Notes under the pieces: generated by a model | Told to the model about the DNA's origin: nothing | Databases searched by the model: none | What the model saw: the letters and a program-made list of their open reading frames with translations, nothing else | In this document: piece by piece, positions 1-8,718 of the stretch | Numbering within the stretch: position 1 is the stretch's first letter | How the letters are laid out: each line of letters begins with the position of its first letter | Source of the DNA: Syntrophales bacterium | GTDB lineage: Bacteria > Desulfobacterota > Syntrophia > Syntrophales > PHBD01 | Direction of reading: 5' to 3' | Length of the DNA stretch: 64,000 nt | NCBI GenBank assembly: GCA_035363115.1 | Contig: DAOSEM010000010.1 | Coordinates: 1 to 64,000 of the forward strand | Translations under genes and position numbers: made by a program

Positions 1-20
1 CGCGAAATAGGGCCGTACAT

Positions 21-53
21 CGCCCCGGACCGCCTCGCGGGCGGTCCGGGGCG
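21..53. other. Strong GC hairpin upstream of the first gene
   Basis: Positions 21-34 and 40-53 form a perfect 14-bp stem with a 5-base loop (35-39). No T-run follows, so it is not a classical intrinsic terminator for + strand transcription. It ends about 20 bases before the first start codon and could be a 5'-UTR structure or the 3' end of the preceding transcription unit. It shares a CCCCGG core with hairpins at 38752, 40910 and 49474. Confidence 0.5.
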
Positions 54-74
54 GAGAGAGGAAAGGCGGGAAGC

Positions 75-1133
75 ATGGAAGAAGTGTATGCGAAGCTGGC
101 GAAGCACCTGGACCGTCTGCCCATTCCGTACCCGGAGACCTCCTCCGGCATCGAGCGGGAGATCCTGGCCCGCTGGTTTACCCCGGAAGAGGCACGCATC
201 GCCCTGGCGATGACGGGCCTCCCCGAGGCTGCGCCGGCCATCGCGACGCGCCTGGGAGTGAAGGAGGAGACCCTGGCCCCGGTGCTCGAGGACATGTCGA
301 AGCGGGGGCTCATATTCCGGATCGCCAAGGGGGAAAGGCGGTTCTACAACCTCGTTCCCCTGGCGGAGGGCATGTGGGAGTTTCACATCCACCAGAACAA
401 CGCGGAGGATGTCCGGCTCCTCCGGAAGTACTTCGACGAGTTCATGACGAAGGGGTGGTACGGGACGAAGACGAGCCAGCACCGGATCGTGCCCATATCG
501 CAAAGTGTGACGCCGGACATGGAGGTGCTTCCCTACGAGCAGGCGGAGGCCCTCGTCCGGGCCCAGACGAAGATCTCCGTGGCCACCTGCATCTGCCGGA
601 AGGAGGAGAAGATGGTCGGGGTGGGCTGTGACCACCCCGTGGAGACCTGCATGGCCTTCGGAACGGGTGCATACTTCTACATCGAGAACGGCCTGGGCCG
701 CGAGGTCTCGGTCGAGGAGGCCCTGGAGATCCTCCGGAAGGCGATGGACGCGGGACTCGTGCTCCAGCCGGGAAACGGGCAGAAGGTCTGGAACCTCTGC
801 ATGTGCTGCGGCTGCTGCTGCGCGCTCCTCCGAACACTGAAACAGATGGACCGGCCCGCGGAGGTCGCCCATACGAATTTCCGGGCCCGGGTCATCCCGG
901 AGGAGTGCACGAACTGCGGCATCTGCGAGGGCCGCTGCCCCATGGACGCGATTCGGGTGGAAGACAGCGCCGTGGTGAATCCGGACCGTTGCATCGGCTG
1001 TGGCGTCTGCGTCGGCGCCTGCCCGTTCGAGGCCGTCAGGCTCGACTACAAGAAGCCAGAAGAGCGCTATACCCCCCCGCGGGACGTCATGGAGATGCAG
1101 ATCACCATCGCCCGGGAGCGGGGACTTCTCTGA
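75..1133 (+). CDS. Cysteine-dense 4Fe-4S protein with N-terminal winged helix (paralogue 1)
   Basis: A 352-residue, probably cytoplasmic electron-transfer protein. Residues about 25-110 look like a winged helix-turn-helix. The middle has a CICRK motif followed by two more cysteines (GCDHPVETC), then a very dense CMCCGCCC motif, six cysteines in eight residues. The C-terminus (about 275-335) carries two ferredoxin motifs of the C-x2-C-x2-C-x3-CP type, predicting two [4Fe-4S] clusters. An AGGAAAGG-type ribosome binding site lies before the ATG. I recognise the architecture as a family common in anaerobes but without an established function. It is the first gene seen in the operon and is paralogous to the genes at 1233 and 6830. 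Its electron partner is inferred to be the dehydrogenases or the AOR downstream. Confidence 0.85.
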   Translation: MEEVYAKLAKHLDRLPIPYPETSSGIEREILARWFTPEEARIALAMTGLPEAAPAIATRLGVKEETLAPVLEDMSKRGLIFRIAKGERRFYNLVPLAEGMWEFHIHQNNAEDVRLLRKYFDEFMTKGWYGTKTSQHRIVPISQSVTPDMEVLPYEQAEALVRAQTKISVATCICRKEEKMVGVGCDHPVETCMAFGTGAYFYIENGLGREVSVEEALEILRKAMDAGLVLQPGNGQKVWNLCMCCGCCCALLRTLKQMDRPAEVAHTNFRARVIPEECTNCGICEGRCPMDAIRVEDSAVVNPDRCIGCGVCVGACPFEAVRLDYKKPEERYTPPRDVMEMQITIARERGLL

Positions 1134-1232
1134 TCGCCGAAAGCGGAATCCGTTTCAACGGAGCGAGACACGGGCCGGACCCGACCGCAGGATTGTTCAT
1201 TCTCTTCCAGAGGACGGAGAAAGGATTCTGTC

Positions 1233-2294
1233 ATGCCTCAAGATACGTTCCGGAAGCTCCAGCAGTACCTGGACCTCCTGTCCCTGGGATTTCCCCCCAC
1301 GGATTCGGGCATCGAGATCGAGATCCTGCGGAAGATGTTCTCCGAGCGGGACGCCTCTTTGTTCCTGGCCATGAGCCCGCGCCTGGAAACACCGGAGGAC
1401 GTGGCCGCCCGCCTGAATCTCGATCCCGGCGAAACGGCGGGCCACCTCGAGGACATGGCGTCCCGGGGTCTTCTTTTCACCCTGAAGAAGGGCGGTGTCA
1501 CAAAATACGGCACCATCCCCTTCGTCCACGGCCTCTTTGAGTTCCAGGTGACCCGTCTGGACCGGGATTTCTCGGCACTCCTGGAGCGCTATTTCCACGA
1601 GGCCTTCTACGACGCCGTCTCCCGGAGCGCCGCGGCGTTCCTGCGGACCGTGCCCGTGCGGGAGTCCCTGGATGTCACCCATCAGGTCGCCGCCTGGGAG
1701 GACGCCGTGGAGATCCTTCGCGCACAGCCCCGCATCGTCGTCGCCGAGTGCATCTGCCGCAAGCAGCAGACCCTGCTCGGAAAGGGATGCGGCAAGCCGC
1801 GGGAGGTCTGTTTCATGTTCGGCTCCATGGGGCAGTATTACCTCGATCAAGGGCTCGGACGCGAGGTCGGCCTGGAAGAAGCCGTACGGCTGCTGAAGGA
1901 GGCCCGGGACGCCGGCCTCGTCACACAGCCGGCGACGGCACAGAATCCCGGGGGGATGTGCAACTGCTGCGGCGACTGCTGCAGTGTGCTTCGGGCCTTG
2001 AACCTGCATTCCAGGCCCGCCGAAATGGTCTTTTCGAATTACTATGCCGGGGTCGATCCGGACGCCTGCACCGGCTGCGGGGCCTGCCTGCACCGCTGCC
2101 AGATGGCAGCCATCTCGATGGACGAAACCGAGCATGCCCGGATCGACCGGGACCGCTGCATCGGCTGCGGCCTCTGCGCGACCGACTGCCCCCTCGAGGC
2201 GATCCGGATGGTTCCGAAGGAAGAACAAAGGGTTCCACCGCATGGAACAATGGAACAGATGTTGAACATGGCCCGGCTCCGGGGACTGGCATGA
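1233..2294 (+). CDS. Cysteine-dense 4Fe-4S protein with N-terminal winged helix (paralogue 2)
   Basis: 353 residues, alignable along its length with the protein at 75-1133. It has a winged-helix-like N-terminus, CICRK at about residue 170, a dense CNCCGDCC motif at about 245, and two C-terminal [4Fe-4S] motifs (CTGCGACLHRC, CIGCGLCATDC). The dense motif is CxCCxxCC here against CxCCxCCC in paralogue 1, so one cysteine is lost. The first ferredoxin motif ends in CQ rather than CP. An AAGGA ribosome binding site precedes the start. The 99-base gap from the previous gene shows no terminator. Two copies of the same architecture in tandem suggest duplication with divergence rather than redundancy. 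The role is unknown beyond probable electron transfer. Confidence 0.85.
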   Translation: MPQDTFRKLQQYLDLLSLGFPPTDSGIEIEILRKMFSERDASLFLAMSPRLETPEDVAARLNLDPGETAGHLEDMASRGLLFTLKKGGVTKYGTIPFVHGLFEFQVTRLDRDFSALLERYFHEAFYDAVSRSAAAFLRTVPVRESLDVTHQVAAWEDAVEILRAQPRIVVAECICRKQQTLLGKGCGKPREVCFMFGSMGQYYLDQGLGREVGLEEAVRLLKEARDAGLVTQPATAQNPGGMCNCCGDCCSVLRALNLHSRPAEMVFSNYYAGVDPDACTGCGACLHRCQMAAISMDETEHARIDRDRCIGCGLCATDCPLEAIRMVPKEEQRVPPHGTMEQMLNMARLRGLA

Positions 2295-2344
2295 CCGTCT
2301 CCGGACAGCATGGTCCGCAAAAAAAAGACAGGGAGAGAATGATT

Positions 2345-3877
2345 ATGGAGAGCAACATCAGCCGGTTTCTGGAATTCAACGTCGCCCACTACGGAGAGTA
2401 CGAGCAGTTCATCTACCTCGGCCCGGAAGGGGAAAAACGGATTAAAAACACGGATCTCCTGGACCAGGCCCGCCGCCTGGCCACGGGCCTCCGGAAGATG
2501 GGTGTGCAGAAGGGCGACATCATCGGCACGGTGGTGAGCAATCTCCCCGAGACTCCGTCGCTCATCAACGGCATCAACCGGTGCGGCGCCGTCTATCTCC
2601 CCATCATCTTCATGCTGACGGCCAAGGAGATCCGCTACATCCTGGAGGATTCCCGCTGCAAGTTCGTCCTCGTGGAGGACAAGCTTCTGCCCAAGGTCCG
2701 GGAGGCCGCCGAAGGTGTGAAAACGGTCGAGACGATCATCGTGATCGGCCAGGAGCGCGGAGAGGGGCTTCTTCCCTATGAAGACTTGCTGGCGAAGGGG
2801 GACGAACTGGGAGACGTGGTCCCCGTCGAGGCGGACGACCTGTCCATCCTGATGTACACCTCCGGCACGACGGGCTTCCCCAAGGGCGTCATGTTGAGCC
2901 ACGGCAACATGGAAAAGCAGATGATGACGGGCTCCCAGGTGTGGGGAGGAAAGAAGGGTGAGATCATGCTGACGACGGTTCCCATGAATCACATCTTCGG
3001 CGTCATCAGCACCCTGGAGCTGTACCACCTGGGCTGCGTCAGCCTCCTGATGCCCCCCTTCGATCCACGCAAGGTCCTGGACGCCATCCGGGACTACAAG
3101 GTGTCCTTCATCCCCGTCGTACCCACCATGCTCATTTTCCTGATGATGGTCTTCGATCCCGCGAAGGACGACACGTCCTCCCTGGACCTCCTCATCTGCT
3201 CCGGCGGCCCCCTGGCCCTGGATACCCTGGAGAACGCCCAGAAGACCTTCAGGATCGAGATCACCCAGGGCTACGGCTGCACGGAAGTCGGCGGCTCCAT
3301 GACACGGCAGCGCCGCGACTGGCCCCGCAAGCCCGGCAGCGTCGGCTTCCCCCTGCCCGGCCTGGCCCTGCGGGTCGTGGATGCCGACGGGAAGGACGTG
3401 CCCCGGGGCGAAGAGGGGGAGGTCATCTGCAAAGGCCCCATCGTCATGAAGGGCTACCTGAACAAGCCCGAGGAGACCGCCAAGGCCCTCGTCAACGGGT
3501 GGCTTCACACCGGCGACGTCGGGAAGCTCGACGAGGACGGGGAGCTCTACATCACGGGACGCCTGAAGGACCTGATCATCAAGGGCGGCGAGAACATCGA
3601 TCCCGGCGTCGCCGAGGGCTGGCTGTACAAGCATCCGGCGATCTGGGAGTGCGCCGTCGTCGCCATGAAGGACCCGAAATACGGCGAGGAAGTGGCAGCG
3701 GCAGTGACCCTGAAGCCGGGCCAGCAGGCCACCGAGGAGGAGCTCCTGGCTTACCTGGGCGAACACCTCCACCATTTCGTGGCCCCGAAGAAGATCTTCT
3801 TCTTCGACGCCATGCCCAAGACGGGCCTGGGCAAGATCCTGAAGCGGGAAATCCGCAGAATCATTAACGATAAATAG
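2345..3877 (+). CDS. AMP-dependent acyl-CoA synthetase/ligase
   Basis: 510 residues of the ANL adenylating superfamily, which makes an acyl-adenylate from acid and ATP and then the CoA thioester. Visible motifs are the P-loop YTSGTTGFPKGVMLSHGN near residue 175, QGYGCTEVGG (substrate and adenylate site), TGDVGKLDEDGELY and the C-terminal catalytic lysine region PKTGLGKILKREI. Two in-frame ATGs occur at 2339 and 2345. The GGGAG at 2331-2335 is 9 bases from the second and only 3 from the first, so 2345 is preferred. The open frame extends upstream to 1748 but overlaps the Fe-S gene. Chain-length or aryl specificity cannot be read from the sequence. Next to an acyl-CoA dehydrogenase it most likely activates a fatty, branched or aromatic acid. 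Confidence 0.9.
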   Translation: MESNISRFLEFNVAHYGEYEQFIYLGPEGEKRIKNTDLLDQARRLATGLRKMGVQKGDIIGTVVSNLPETPSLINGINRCGAVYLPIIFMLTAKEIRYILEDSRCKFVLVEDKLLPKVREAAEGVKTVETIIVIGQERGEGLLPYEDLLAKGDELGDVVPVEADDLSILMYTSGTTGFPKGVMLSHGNMEKQMMTGSQVWGGKKGEIMLTTVPMNHIFGVISTLELYHLGCVSLLMPPFDPRKVLDAIRDYKVSFIPVVPTMLIFLMMVFDPAKDDTSSLDLLICSGGPLALDTLENAQKTFRIEITQGYGCTEVGGSMTRQRRDWPRKPGSVGFPLPGLALRVVDADGKDVPRGEEGEVICKGPIVMKGYLNKPEETAKALVNGWLHTGDVGKLDEDGELYITGRLKDLIIKGGENIDPGVAEGWLYKHPAIWECAVVAMKDPKYGEEVAAAVTLKPGQQATEEELLAYLGEHLHHFVAPKKIFFFDAMPKTGLGKILKREIRRIINDK

Positions 3878-3906
3878 CAAGAAACGAATTTGGAAGGAGA
3901 AGTACG

Positions 3907-5052
3907 ATGGATTTCATATTGAACGAAGACCAGAAGATGCTCCGGGATACGGTCCGGCGGATCGCCGAAGAGAAGTTTGCGCCCATCGCCGCGGAGATCG
4001 ACGAGAAGGAGGTGTTCCCGTCGGAGTCGGTGAAGGTCCTGGCGGAGAACGGCCTGTTGGGCGTGCAGATCCCCGAGGAGTACGGCGGGGCGGGGGCCGG
4101 GATGCTGGCGATGGTCCTGGTGGTGGAGGAGATCGCCCGGGTGTGTTGCTCGACCTCGGTCATCCTGACGACCCAGGCGCTGGCCTCCGACCCGCTGCTT
4201 TTGGTGGGGACGGAGGAGCAGAAAAAGAAGTGGCTGTACCGGCTGGCCTCGGGGCAGTGCCTGGGGGCCTGCGGGATCACCGAGCCGGGGGCGGGCTCCG
4301 ACGTGTCGGGGATGAAGACGACGGCGAAGAAGGTGGATGGCGGGTATGTCCTGGACGGCGCGAAGATCTTCATCACCAACGGGGGCGAGGCGGAGATCGT
4401 GACGGTCCTGGCCTACACGGACCGGGAGAAGGGGAACCGGGGCATCAGCATGCTCCTGGTGGAGAAGGGCGAGGCGGGATTCACGGTGGGGAAGAAGGAG
4501 CACAAGATGGGGCTCCACGGCTCGGACACGCGGGAGCTGGTGTTCGAGAACGTGTTCCTGCCGGCGGACCGTCTGCTGGGCCCGGAGGGGGGCGGATTCC
4601 GGACGCTGATGACGACGTTCAACTACACACGTCCGGCCGTGGGCGGCCAGGCCCTGGGGATCGCCCAGGGTGCCCTGGAGGCGTCGATCAAGTACGCCAA
4701 GGAGCGGGTGCAGTTCGGGAAGCCGCTGTCCTCGTTCCAGGGGATGCAGTGGATGCTGGCGGAGATGGCCCTGTCGGTGGAGACGGCGCGGTCGATCGTG
4801 TACCGGGCGGCGTCGATGATCGACTCGGAGCCGGAGGCGGCGGACCTGCCGAAGATCGCCTCCATGGCCAAGTGGTACGCCTCGGACGTGGCGATGAAGG
4901 TGACCACCGACGCCGTGCAGGTCTTCGGGGGATATGGCTATGTCCGGGAATATCCTGTAGAGAGAATGATGAGGGACGCGAAGATCACCCAGATCTACGA
5001 GGGGACCAACCAGATCCAGCGGACCATCATCGCCGGACAGATCCTGCGATAA
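3907..5052 (+). CDS. Acyl-CoA dehydrogenase
   Basis: 381 residues, the normal length for a soluble FAD-dependent acyl-CoA dehydrogenase. It inserts the alpha-beta double bond into acyl-CoA. The sequence has the FAD/substrate signature GACGITEPGAGSD, the helix motif RVQFGKPLSSFQ, and the C-terminal QVFGGYGYVREYPVERMMRD followed by YEGTNQIQR, whose Glu is the expected catalytic base. An AAGGAG site lies 7 bases from the ATG. The gene sits 29 bases behind the ligase, consistent with ligase-then-dehydrogenase chemistry. No etfAB is in view, so the electron acceptor (ETF or one of the adjacent Fe-S proteins) is not settled. Confidence 0.93.
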   Translation: MDFILNEDQKMLRDTVRRIAEEKFAPIAAEIDEKEVFPSESVKVLAENGLLGVQIPEEYGGAGAGMLAMVLVVEEIARVCCSTSVILTTQALASDPLLLVGTEEQKKKWLYRLASGQCLGACGITEPGAGSDVSGMKTTAKKVDGGYVLDGAKIFITNGGEAEIVTVLAYTDREKGNRGISMLLVEKGEAGFTVGKKEHKMGLHGSDTRELVFENVFLPADRLLGPEGGGFRTLMTTFNYTRPAVGGQALGIAQGALEASIKYAKERVQFGKPLSSFQGMQWMLAEMALSVETARSIVYRAASMIDSEPEAADLPKIASMAKWYASDVAMKVTTDAVQVFGGYGYVREYPVERMMRDAKITQIYEGTNQIQRTIIAGQILR

Positions 5053-5118
5053 GCCGGGAGGCGGCGGACGCCGTCTGACGATCAACCCATCACCGAACAT
5101 TCCAGACGAGGAGGATTC

Positions 5119-6315
5119 ATGAAGTATCCAGAACTTTCGTATGAATCGTTTTTCAGCTGGGTGAACCGCTCCCGGATCATGTACTCCCCGGGCCTGCGGA
5201 GCGAGGTGGGCTACGAAATGGCCCAGCTGGGCGGGACCAAAGCGGTGATCTTTACCGACAAGGGTCTCGTTGGCGCCGGGGTGGCCGGGATGGTCGCCGA
5301 GGCCGTGGAGAAATCGGATCTCGAGCTGGTCGGGATCTTTGACGGGGTCCTCCAGGACGCCCGGATCGATCTCATCAACGAAGGGGCCCGGTTCTACCGG
5401 GAAAAGGGCGCCGACTGCCTGATCGCCGTGGGCGGCGGGAGCGTCATGGACACGGCCAAGGCGGTCAACATCCTCATCGGCGAGGGCCTGGACGACTTCG
5501 CCCCTCTGGCCGCCCAGGCTGCCCTGTGGGACGGGGCGAAACCACTCCCGCCTCACATCGCCTTTCCGACGACGGCGGGGACGGGCTGCGAGATCACCAA
5601 CGCCATGGTGGTCCTCGACACGGAGGCCCATGCAAAGCTGCAAGTCACCCATCCCTTCTGCAACTCCGACATCGCCATGCTCGACCCGGAGCTGACCCTG
5701 AAGCTGCCGGCAAAGATCACCGCCTTCACGGGCATGGACGCCCTGACCCATGCCATCGAGGGTGTGACGTCGAACAACGCCCAGCCGATCTCGGACGCCC
5801 TGGGGTTTCATGCGATCCGCATGATCTGCCGCTACCTGCCGGCGGCGGTCCGGGAGCCCGACAATGTAGACGCCAGGGGGAACATGCTCCTGGCCAGCTG
5901 CATCGCCGGGATGTGCTTCGTCAACGCCCTGACCGGCGCCGTCCATGCACTGGCCCACTCGCTGGGCGCCATTTACGGCATCCCCCACGGGCTGGCCAAC
6001 GCCATCATGCTGCCCCACGTCATGGAGTTCAACCTGGAGGAGCGGCCGGAGCGTTTCATGATGATCGCCGACGCCATGGGGATCCCCGTGGACGGGAAGG
6101 ATCCCATCGAGGCCGGGCGGCTGGCCGTGCAGGCCGTGAAGGACCTCCTCCTGGATGTGGGCCTCACCCAGACCCTGAAGGACTTCGATGTCCCCGGCGA
6201 TCGGGAGGGTCTCGCCTCCCTGGTGGAACTGGCGTCCGGGGACGGACAGATCAGCTACAATCCGCGGTACGTGGAAGAGGAAGACATCATCAACCTTTAC
6301 CTGAAAGCCCGTTAG
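5119..6315 (+). CDS. Iron-containing alcohol dehydrogenase
   Basis: 398 residues of the type III (Fe-ADH) family, interconverting an alcohol and an aldehyde or ketone with NAD(P). Seen are the dinucleotide motif GGGSVMDTAKA (about residue 110) and the metal-binding region. The latter comprises TGMDALTHAIEG, then HALAHSLGAIYGIPHGLANA with the expected Asp/His ligands. GAGGAGG lies 5 bases before the ATG. Together with the AOR at the end of the operon it could supply or consume aldehyde. The natural substrate is not inferable. Confidence 0.92.
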   Translation: MKYPELSYESFFSWVNRSRIMYSPGLRSEVGYEMAQLGGTKAVIFTDKGLVGAGVAGMVAEAVEKSDLELVGIFDGVLQDARIDLINEGARFYREKGADCLIAVGGGSVMDTAKAVNILIGEGLDDFAPLAAQAALWDGAKPLPPHIAFPTTAGTGCEITNAMVVLDTEAHAKLQVTHPFCNSDIAMLDPELTLKLPAKITAFTGMDALTHAIEGVTSNNAQPISDALGFHAIRMICRYLPAAVREPDNVDARGNMLLASCIAGMCFVNALTGAVHALAHSLGAIYGIPHGLANAIMLPHVMEFNLEERPERFMMIADAMGIPVDGKDPIEAGRLAVQAVKDLLLDVGLTQTLKDFDVPGDREGLASLVELASGDGQISYNPRYVEEEDIINLYLKAR

Positions 6316-6329
6316 AAAGGAGAAAGCCC

Positions 6330-6749
6330 ATGGAATTCTGGAAGGATCCGCAGGAGGCCGTCACGGCCGTTTTGAAGCTCCACGAGAAGGTGTCGCAGGA
6401 TCCGGAGCTTTCGGAAGGGATGAAGAAAGTGAACCAGCTCATCCTGTACGATTACACCGAGAGCGGCCCCGGCTGCGCCGTCTGGGTGGACTCCCGCGGC
6501 GGCAAGCTCGAGTTCGGAGCTGGCGATCCCCCGGGGACGCCGGACCTGGTCATGAGCCTCTCCGCGGACGACGCGCACCGGTCCTGGTCCGACAAGCTGA
6601 ACCCGGTCATGGCGATCACCCGCAAGAAGATCCGGGTCAAGGGCTCCGCCGTGGGACTCCTGAAACTGGCCCCGAAGCTCAAGAAGGTAGCCCTTGCCTA
6701 CAACGAGGTCCTGCGGGAGCTGGGCTGGGAAGACAAGATCATCAAATAA
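6330..6749 (+). CDS. SCP2 sterol-carrier-like domain protein
   Basis: 139 residues matching the SCP2 fold: an N-terminal helix, a beta-sheet region (GCAVWVDSRGGKLEFGAG), the PDLVMSLSADDAHR motif, and a C-terminal half with the KIRVKGSAVGLLKLAPKLKK segment typical of SCP2 proteins. Such proteins bind hydrophobic acyl chains. It starts 14 bases after the alcohol dehydrogenase with a good AAAGGAG site, so it is co-transcribed. Its presence hints that the pathway handles a hydrophobic substrate or acyl-CoA, which is inference. Confidence 0.8.
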   Translation: MEFWKDPQEAVTAVLKLHEKVSQDPELSEGMKKVNQLILYDYTESGPGCAVWVDSRGGKLEFGAGDPPGTPDLVMSLSADDAHRSWSDKLNPVMAITRKKIRVKGSAVGLLKLAPKLKKVALAYNEVLRELGWEDKIIK

Positions 6750-6829
6750 TCGCCGGAACCCCGGGCGGTGCGCCCCATTCGGCCGCCGCCCGGATGCCTT
6801 TCCACTCAAGACAGGGAGGGTGAAGGATC

Positions 6830-7669
6830 ATGTGCCGCTACTGCACGGAATACGGCAACGGAACAAAGTGGTATTTCAACCCGGACAATTACCGCCCGGA
6901 GCTGTTCCAGGCCCCGGGACACAACACCGCCTATGACATGCTCTCGGGGGTTTACAAGAACAGCTTCGAGGTCGGCGCCGTCGCCGACAGCGAGGACACG
7001 CTCCCGGACTACAATTTCGGTGGCGCCTTCAACATCGCCCTCGAGAAGATCACCCAGCACCAGGGGCAGGTCCTCCCCCTGGAAGACGCCCTGAACGTCA
7101 TCGACATGATGCCGGGGGACCGCTTCCTCCTCATGCACTGCGCCTGCCGGCGCTACTTCGGCCACAAGGACGTGTACTCCTGCCTCTTTTTCGATCCCGT
7201 CGTGGACCGGGCCCTGGAGCAGCGCCCCTGGGAGACCGACAGCCGGGTCATTACCCGGGAAGAGGCCAGGGAATTTGAAAAGGAAATGGACCGCCTCGGC
7301 CTGGTCCATTCTCTGTGGGACTCCGGCGTGGACGCCGACGGGAAACCGCCCATCGTCATGTGCCACTGCCTGGAGACGGACTGCATGCCCACCCGCATGC
7401 GGGCGCACTTCGGGATCGTCAACGCCCAGCGGAAGGGGGAATACGTCTCCGTGGTGGACCGGAAGAAATGCGCCGAAGGCTGCACGAAAATGCCTCTCTG
7501 CCTTCCCCGCTGCCCCTTCGGAGCCCTTCGGTACTCCCCCCTGGACACCATCGCCAGCGTGAACATCAGCCGATGCTTCGGCTGCGGCCTGTGCCGGCCC
7601 GTTTGCCCCACCGGGGCCATCCGGCTGGTGGACCGGACGACCTATCCCGCCCTTGTGGACGAGTGGTAA
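6830..7669 (+). CDS. 4Fe-4S protein, shortened third paralogue of the cysteine-dense family
   Basis: 279 residues, about 70 shorter than the first two paralogues and without their N-terminal winged helix. The middle has HCACRR, then MCHCLETDC in the position of the dense cysteine motif, so it is thinned to CxCx4C. The C-terminus has two cluster motifs: CAEGCTKMPLCLPRCP (C-x3-C-x5-C-x3-CP) and CFGCGLCRPVCP. The first spacing is non-standard. GGGAGG and AAGGA sites precede the ATG. The order of motifs and the AGLV/LGLVHS segment before the cysteine cluster support common descent with the genes at 75 and 1233. Probable intramolecular electron wire, partner unknown. Confidence 0.82.
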   Translation: MCRYCTEYGNGTKWYFNPDNYRPELFQAPGHNTAYDMLSGVYKNSFEVGAVADSEDTLPDYNFGGAFNIALEKITQHQGQVLPLEDALNVIDMMPGDRFLLMHCACRRYFGHKDVYSCLFFDPVVDRALEQRPWETDSRVITREEAREFEKEMDRLGLVHSLWDSGVDADGKPPIVMCHCLETDCMPTRMRAHFGIVNAQRKGEYVSVVDRKKCAEGCTKMPLCLPRCPFGALRYSPLDTIASVNISRCFGCGLCRPVCPTGAIRLVDRTTYPALVDEW

Positions 7670-7691
7670 CGGCGGAAAGGAGGTGCCAGCC

Positions 7692-8060
7692 ATGGAAGAA
7701 CACGTAACGCCACGCTACCGGATCGCCGTGGACGAGGATGCCTGCGGCAACGCCATCGAATGCCTGAAATGCGTCCGGACCTGCCTCGACCACGGGCCGA
7801 ACGTCCTGGCCTACATGAACAAGGAGGCCCCGGATCCGGACAAGTTCATTCCCAGAAGGCTCGAAGACATCGACCACCGGATCATCTCCGGCTTTATGAT
7901 CAACTGTGACGGCTGCGGCGAGTGCGTCGCCGTCTGCCCCAAGAGCGCCCTGACGCTGGTCGTTCCGCAGTCGCAGGTCCCCCGGGCTCTCATCCCCCGG
8001 GACGGCAGCATCGTCCTTTGCGGCACGCTGGCCGACGGGACGGAGATTTTCCCCGACTAG
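7692..8060 (+). CDS. Small ferredoxin-like 4Fe-4S protein
   Basis: 122 residues with two cysteine clusters: CGNAIECLKCVRTC (C-x5-C-x2-C-x3-C, non-standard first spacing) near residue 15 and CDGCGECVAVCP near residue 75. A frame-extending upstream start exists at 7653 but overlaps the preceding gene. The ATG at 7692 follows an ideal AAAGGAGGT site and is chosen. It lies 22 bases behind the previous Fe-S gene, so the two are probably made together and may form a complex. No transmembrane segment. Confidence 0.8.
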   Translation: MEEHVTPRYRIAVDEDACGNAIECLKCVRTCLDHGPNVLAYMNKEAPDPDKFIPRRLEDIDHRIISGFMINCDGCGECVAVCPKSALTLVVPQSQVPRALIPRDGSIVLCGTLADGTEIFPD

Positions 8061-8061
8061 G

Positions 8062-8718
8062 ATGGGCGGAAACTTAATGCGTGCGGCCTGCGCCGCCTTT
8101 CTTGCCGGCCGGGGCTACGCCGCCCGCACGGATTTCCGCGTGCCGGGGACGGACATCCGCGTGGACGTCGCGGCAGTTCTCCCCCGCCTGCGGGACCTGA
8201 AGGCGAGGCTCAAGCGCGGCTTCGTTCCCACGGGGGTCCTGCACCCGCTGATCGGCGCCGGCTGGGTGTCCCTGGAGGAGATTACCCGCCGGACGGGATA
8301 TCCGCCCGGATACATCGTGTCGGTCCTCGAAGAGGCGGCCCGGGAACACTGGGTTGAACTCGACATGGAGAACCGTAAGCCCCGCTGCCGGATCCGGGAC
8401 TATCGGCCGCCGGCGAAGGAGTGCCTGGTGGCCTTCGACGGCACGGACCGCCTGGCGGAAAAGATGAAGGGACTGGAGGCGCTGGCCGGGTCTTACTCCC
8501 GGGCCCAGTTCATCTTTCCGTATGACCTGGATGAAGAAACCACGGACCGGATCGCCGGTATCGGGGCCGGTATCGTCCGGTATCACCGGGAACATGGCGT
8601 CTTCCAGGAACTCGTTCCCGCGGAGACCCTGGAGATCGAGAATCCTGGCCGTTTCGCCCTGATCGTGGAATACGTTTTGTACGAGCATGTCTGGCTCCGG
8701 ACGGGGGAGATTCTCTGA
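8062..8718 (+). CDS. Unrecognised protein with predicted winged-helix core
   Basis: 218 residues, no family recognised. Residues about 70-115 (GWVSLEEITRRTGYPPGYIV onward) read as a winged helix resembling that in the N-terminus of the 352-residue Fe-S proteins. The N-terminal RGYAARTDFRVPGTDIRVDV segment vaguely recalls nuclease-fold DUFs, but no catalytic motif is clear. The first ATG is one base after the previous stop and lacks a ribosome binding site. An internal ATG at 8077 is the alternative start. The stop overlaps the start of the CooC-like gene (TGATG), so translation is coupled. The context suggests a role in maturation or regulation of the operon's metalloproteins. Confidence 0.7.
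   Translation: MGGNLMRAACAAFLAGRGYAARTDFRVPGTDIRVDVAAVLPRLRDLKARLKRGFVPTGVLHPLIGAGWVSLEEITRRTGYPPGYIVSVLEEAAREHWVELDMENRKPRCRIRDYRPPAKECLVAFDGTDRLAEKMKGLEALAGSYSRAQFIFPYDLDEETTDRIAGIGAGIVRYHREHGVFQELVPAETLEIENPGRFALIVEYVLYEHVWLRTGEIL

Noticed and set aside
1748..2344. N-terminal extension of the acyl-CoA ligase
   Set aside because: It would overlap the second Fe-S gene in another frame, and the ligase has a ribosome-binding site directly before 2345.
3751..6018. 755-codon - strand open frame opposite acyl-CoA dehydrogenase and alcohol dehydrogenase
   Set aside because: Antisense shadow with histidine/arginine-rich translation and no domain.
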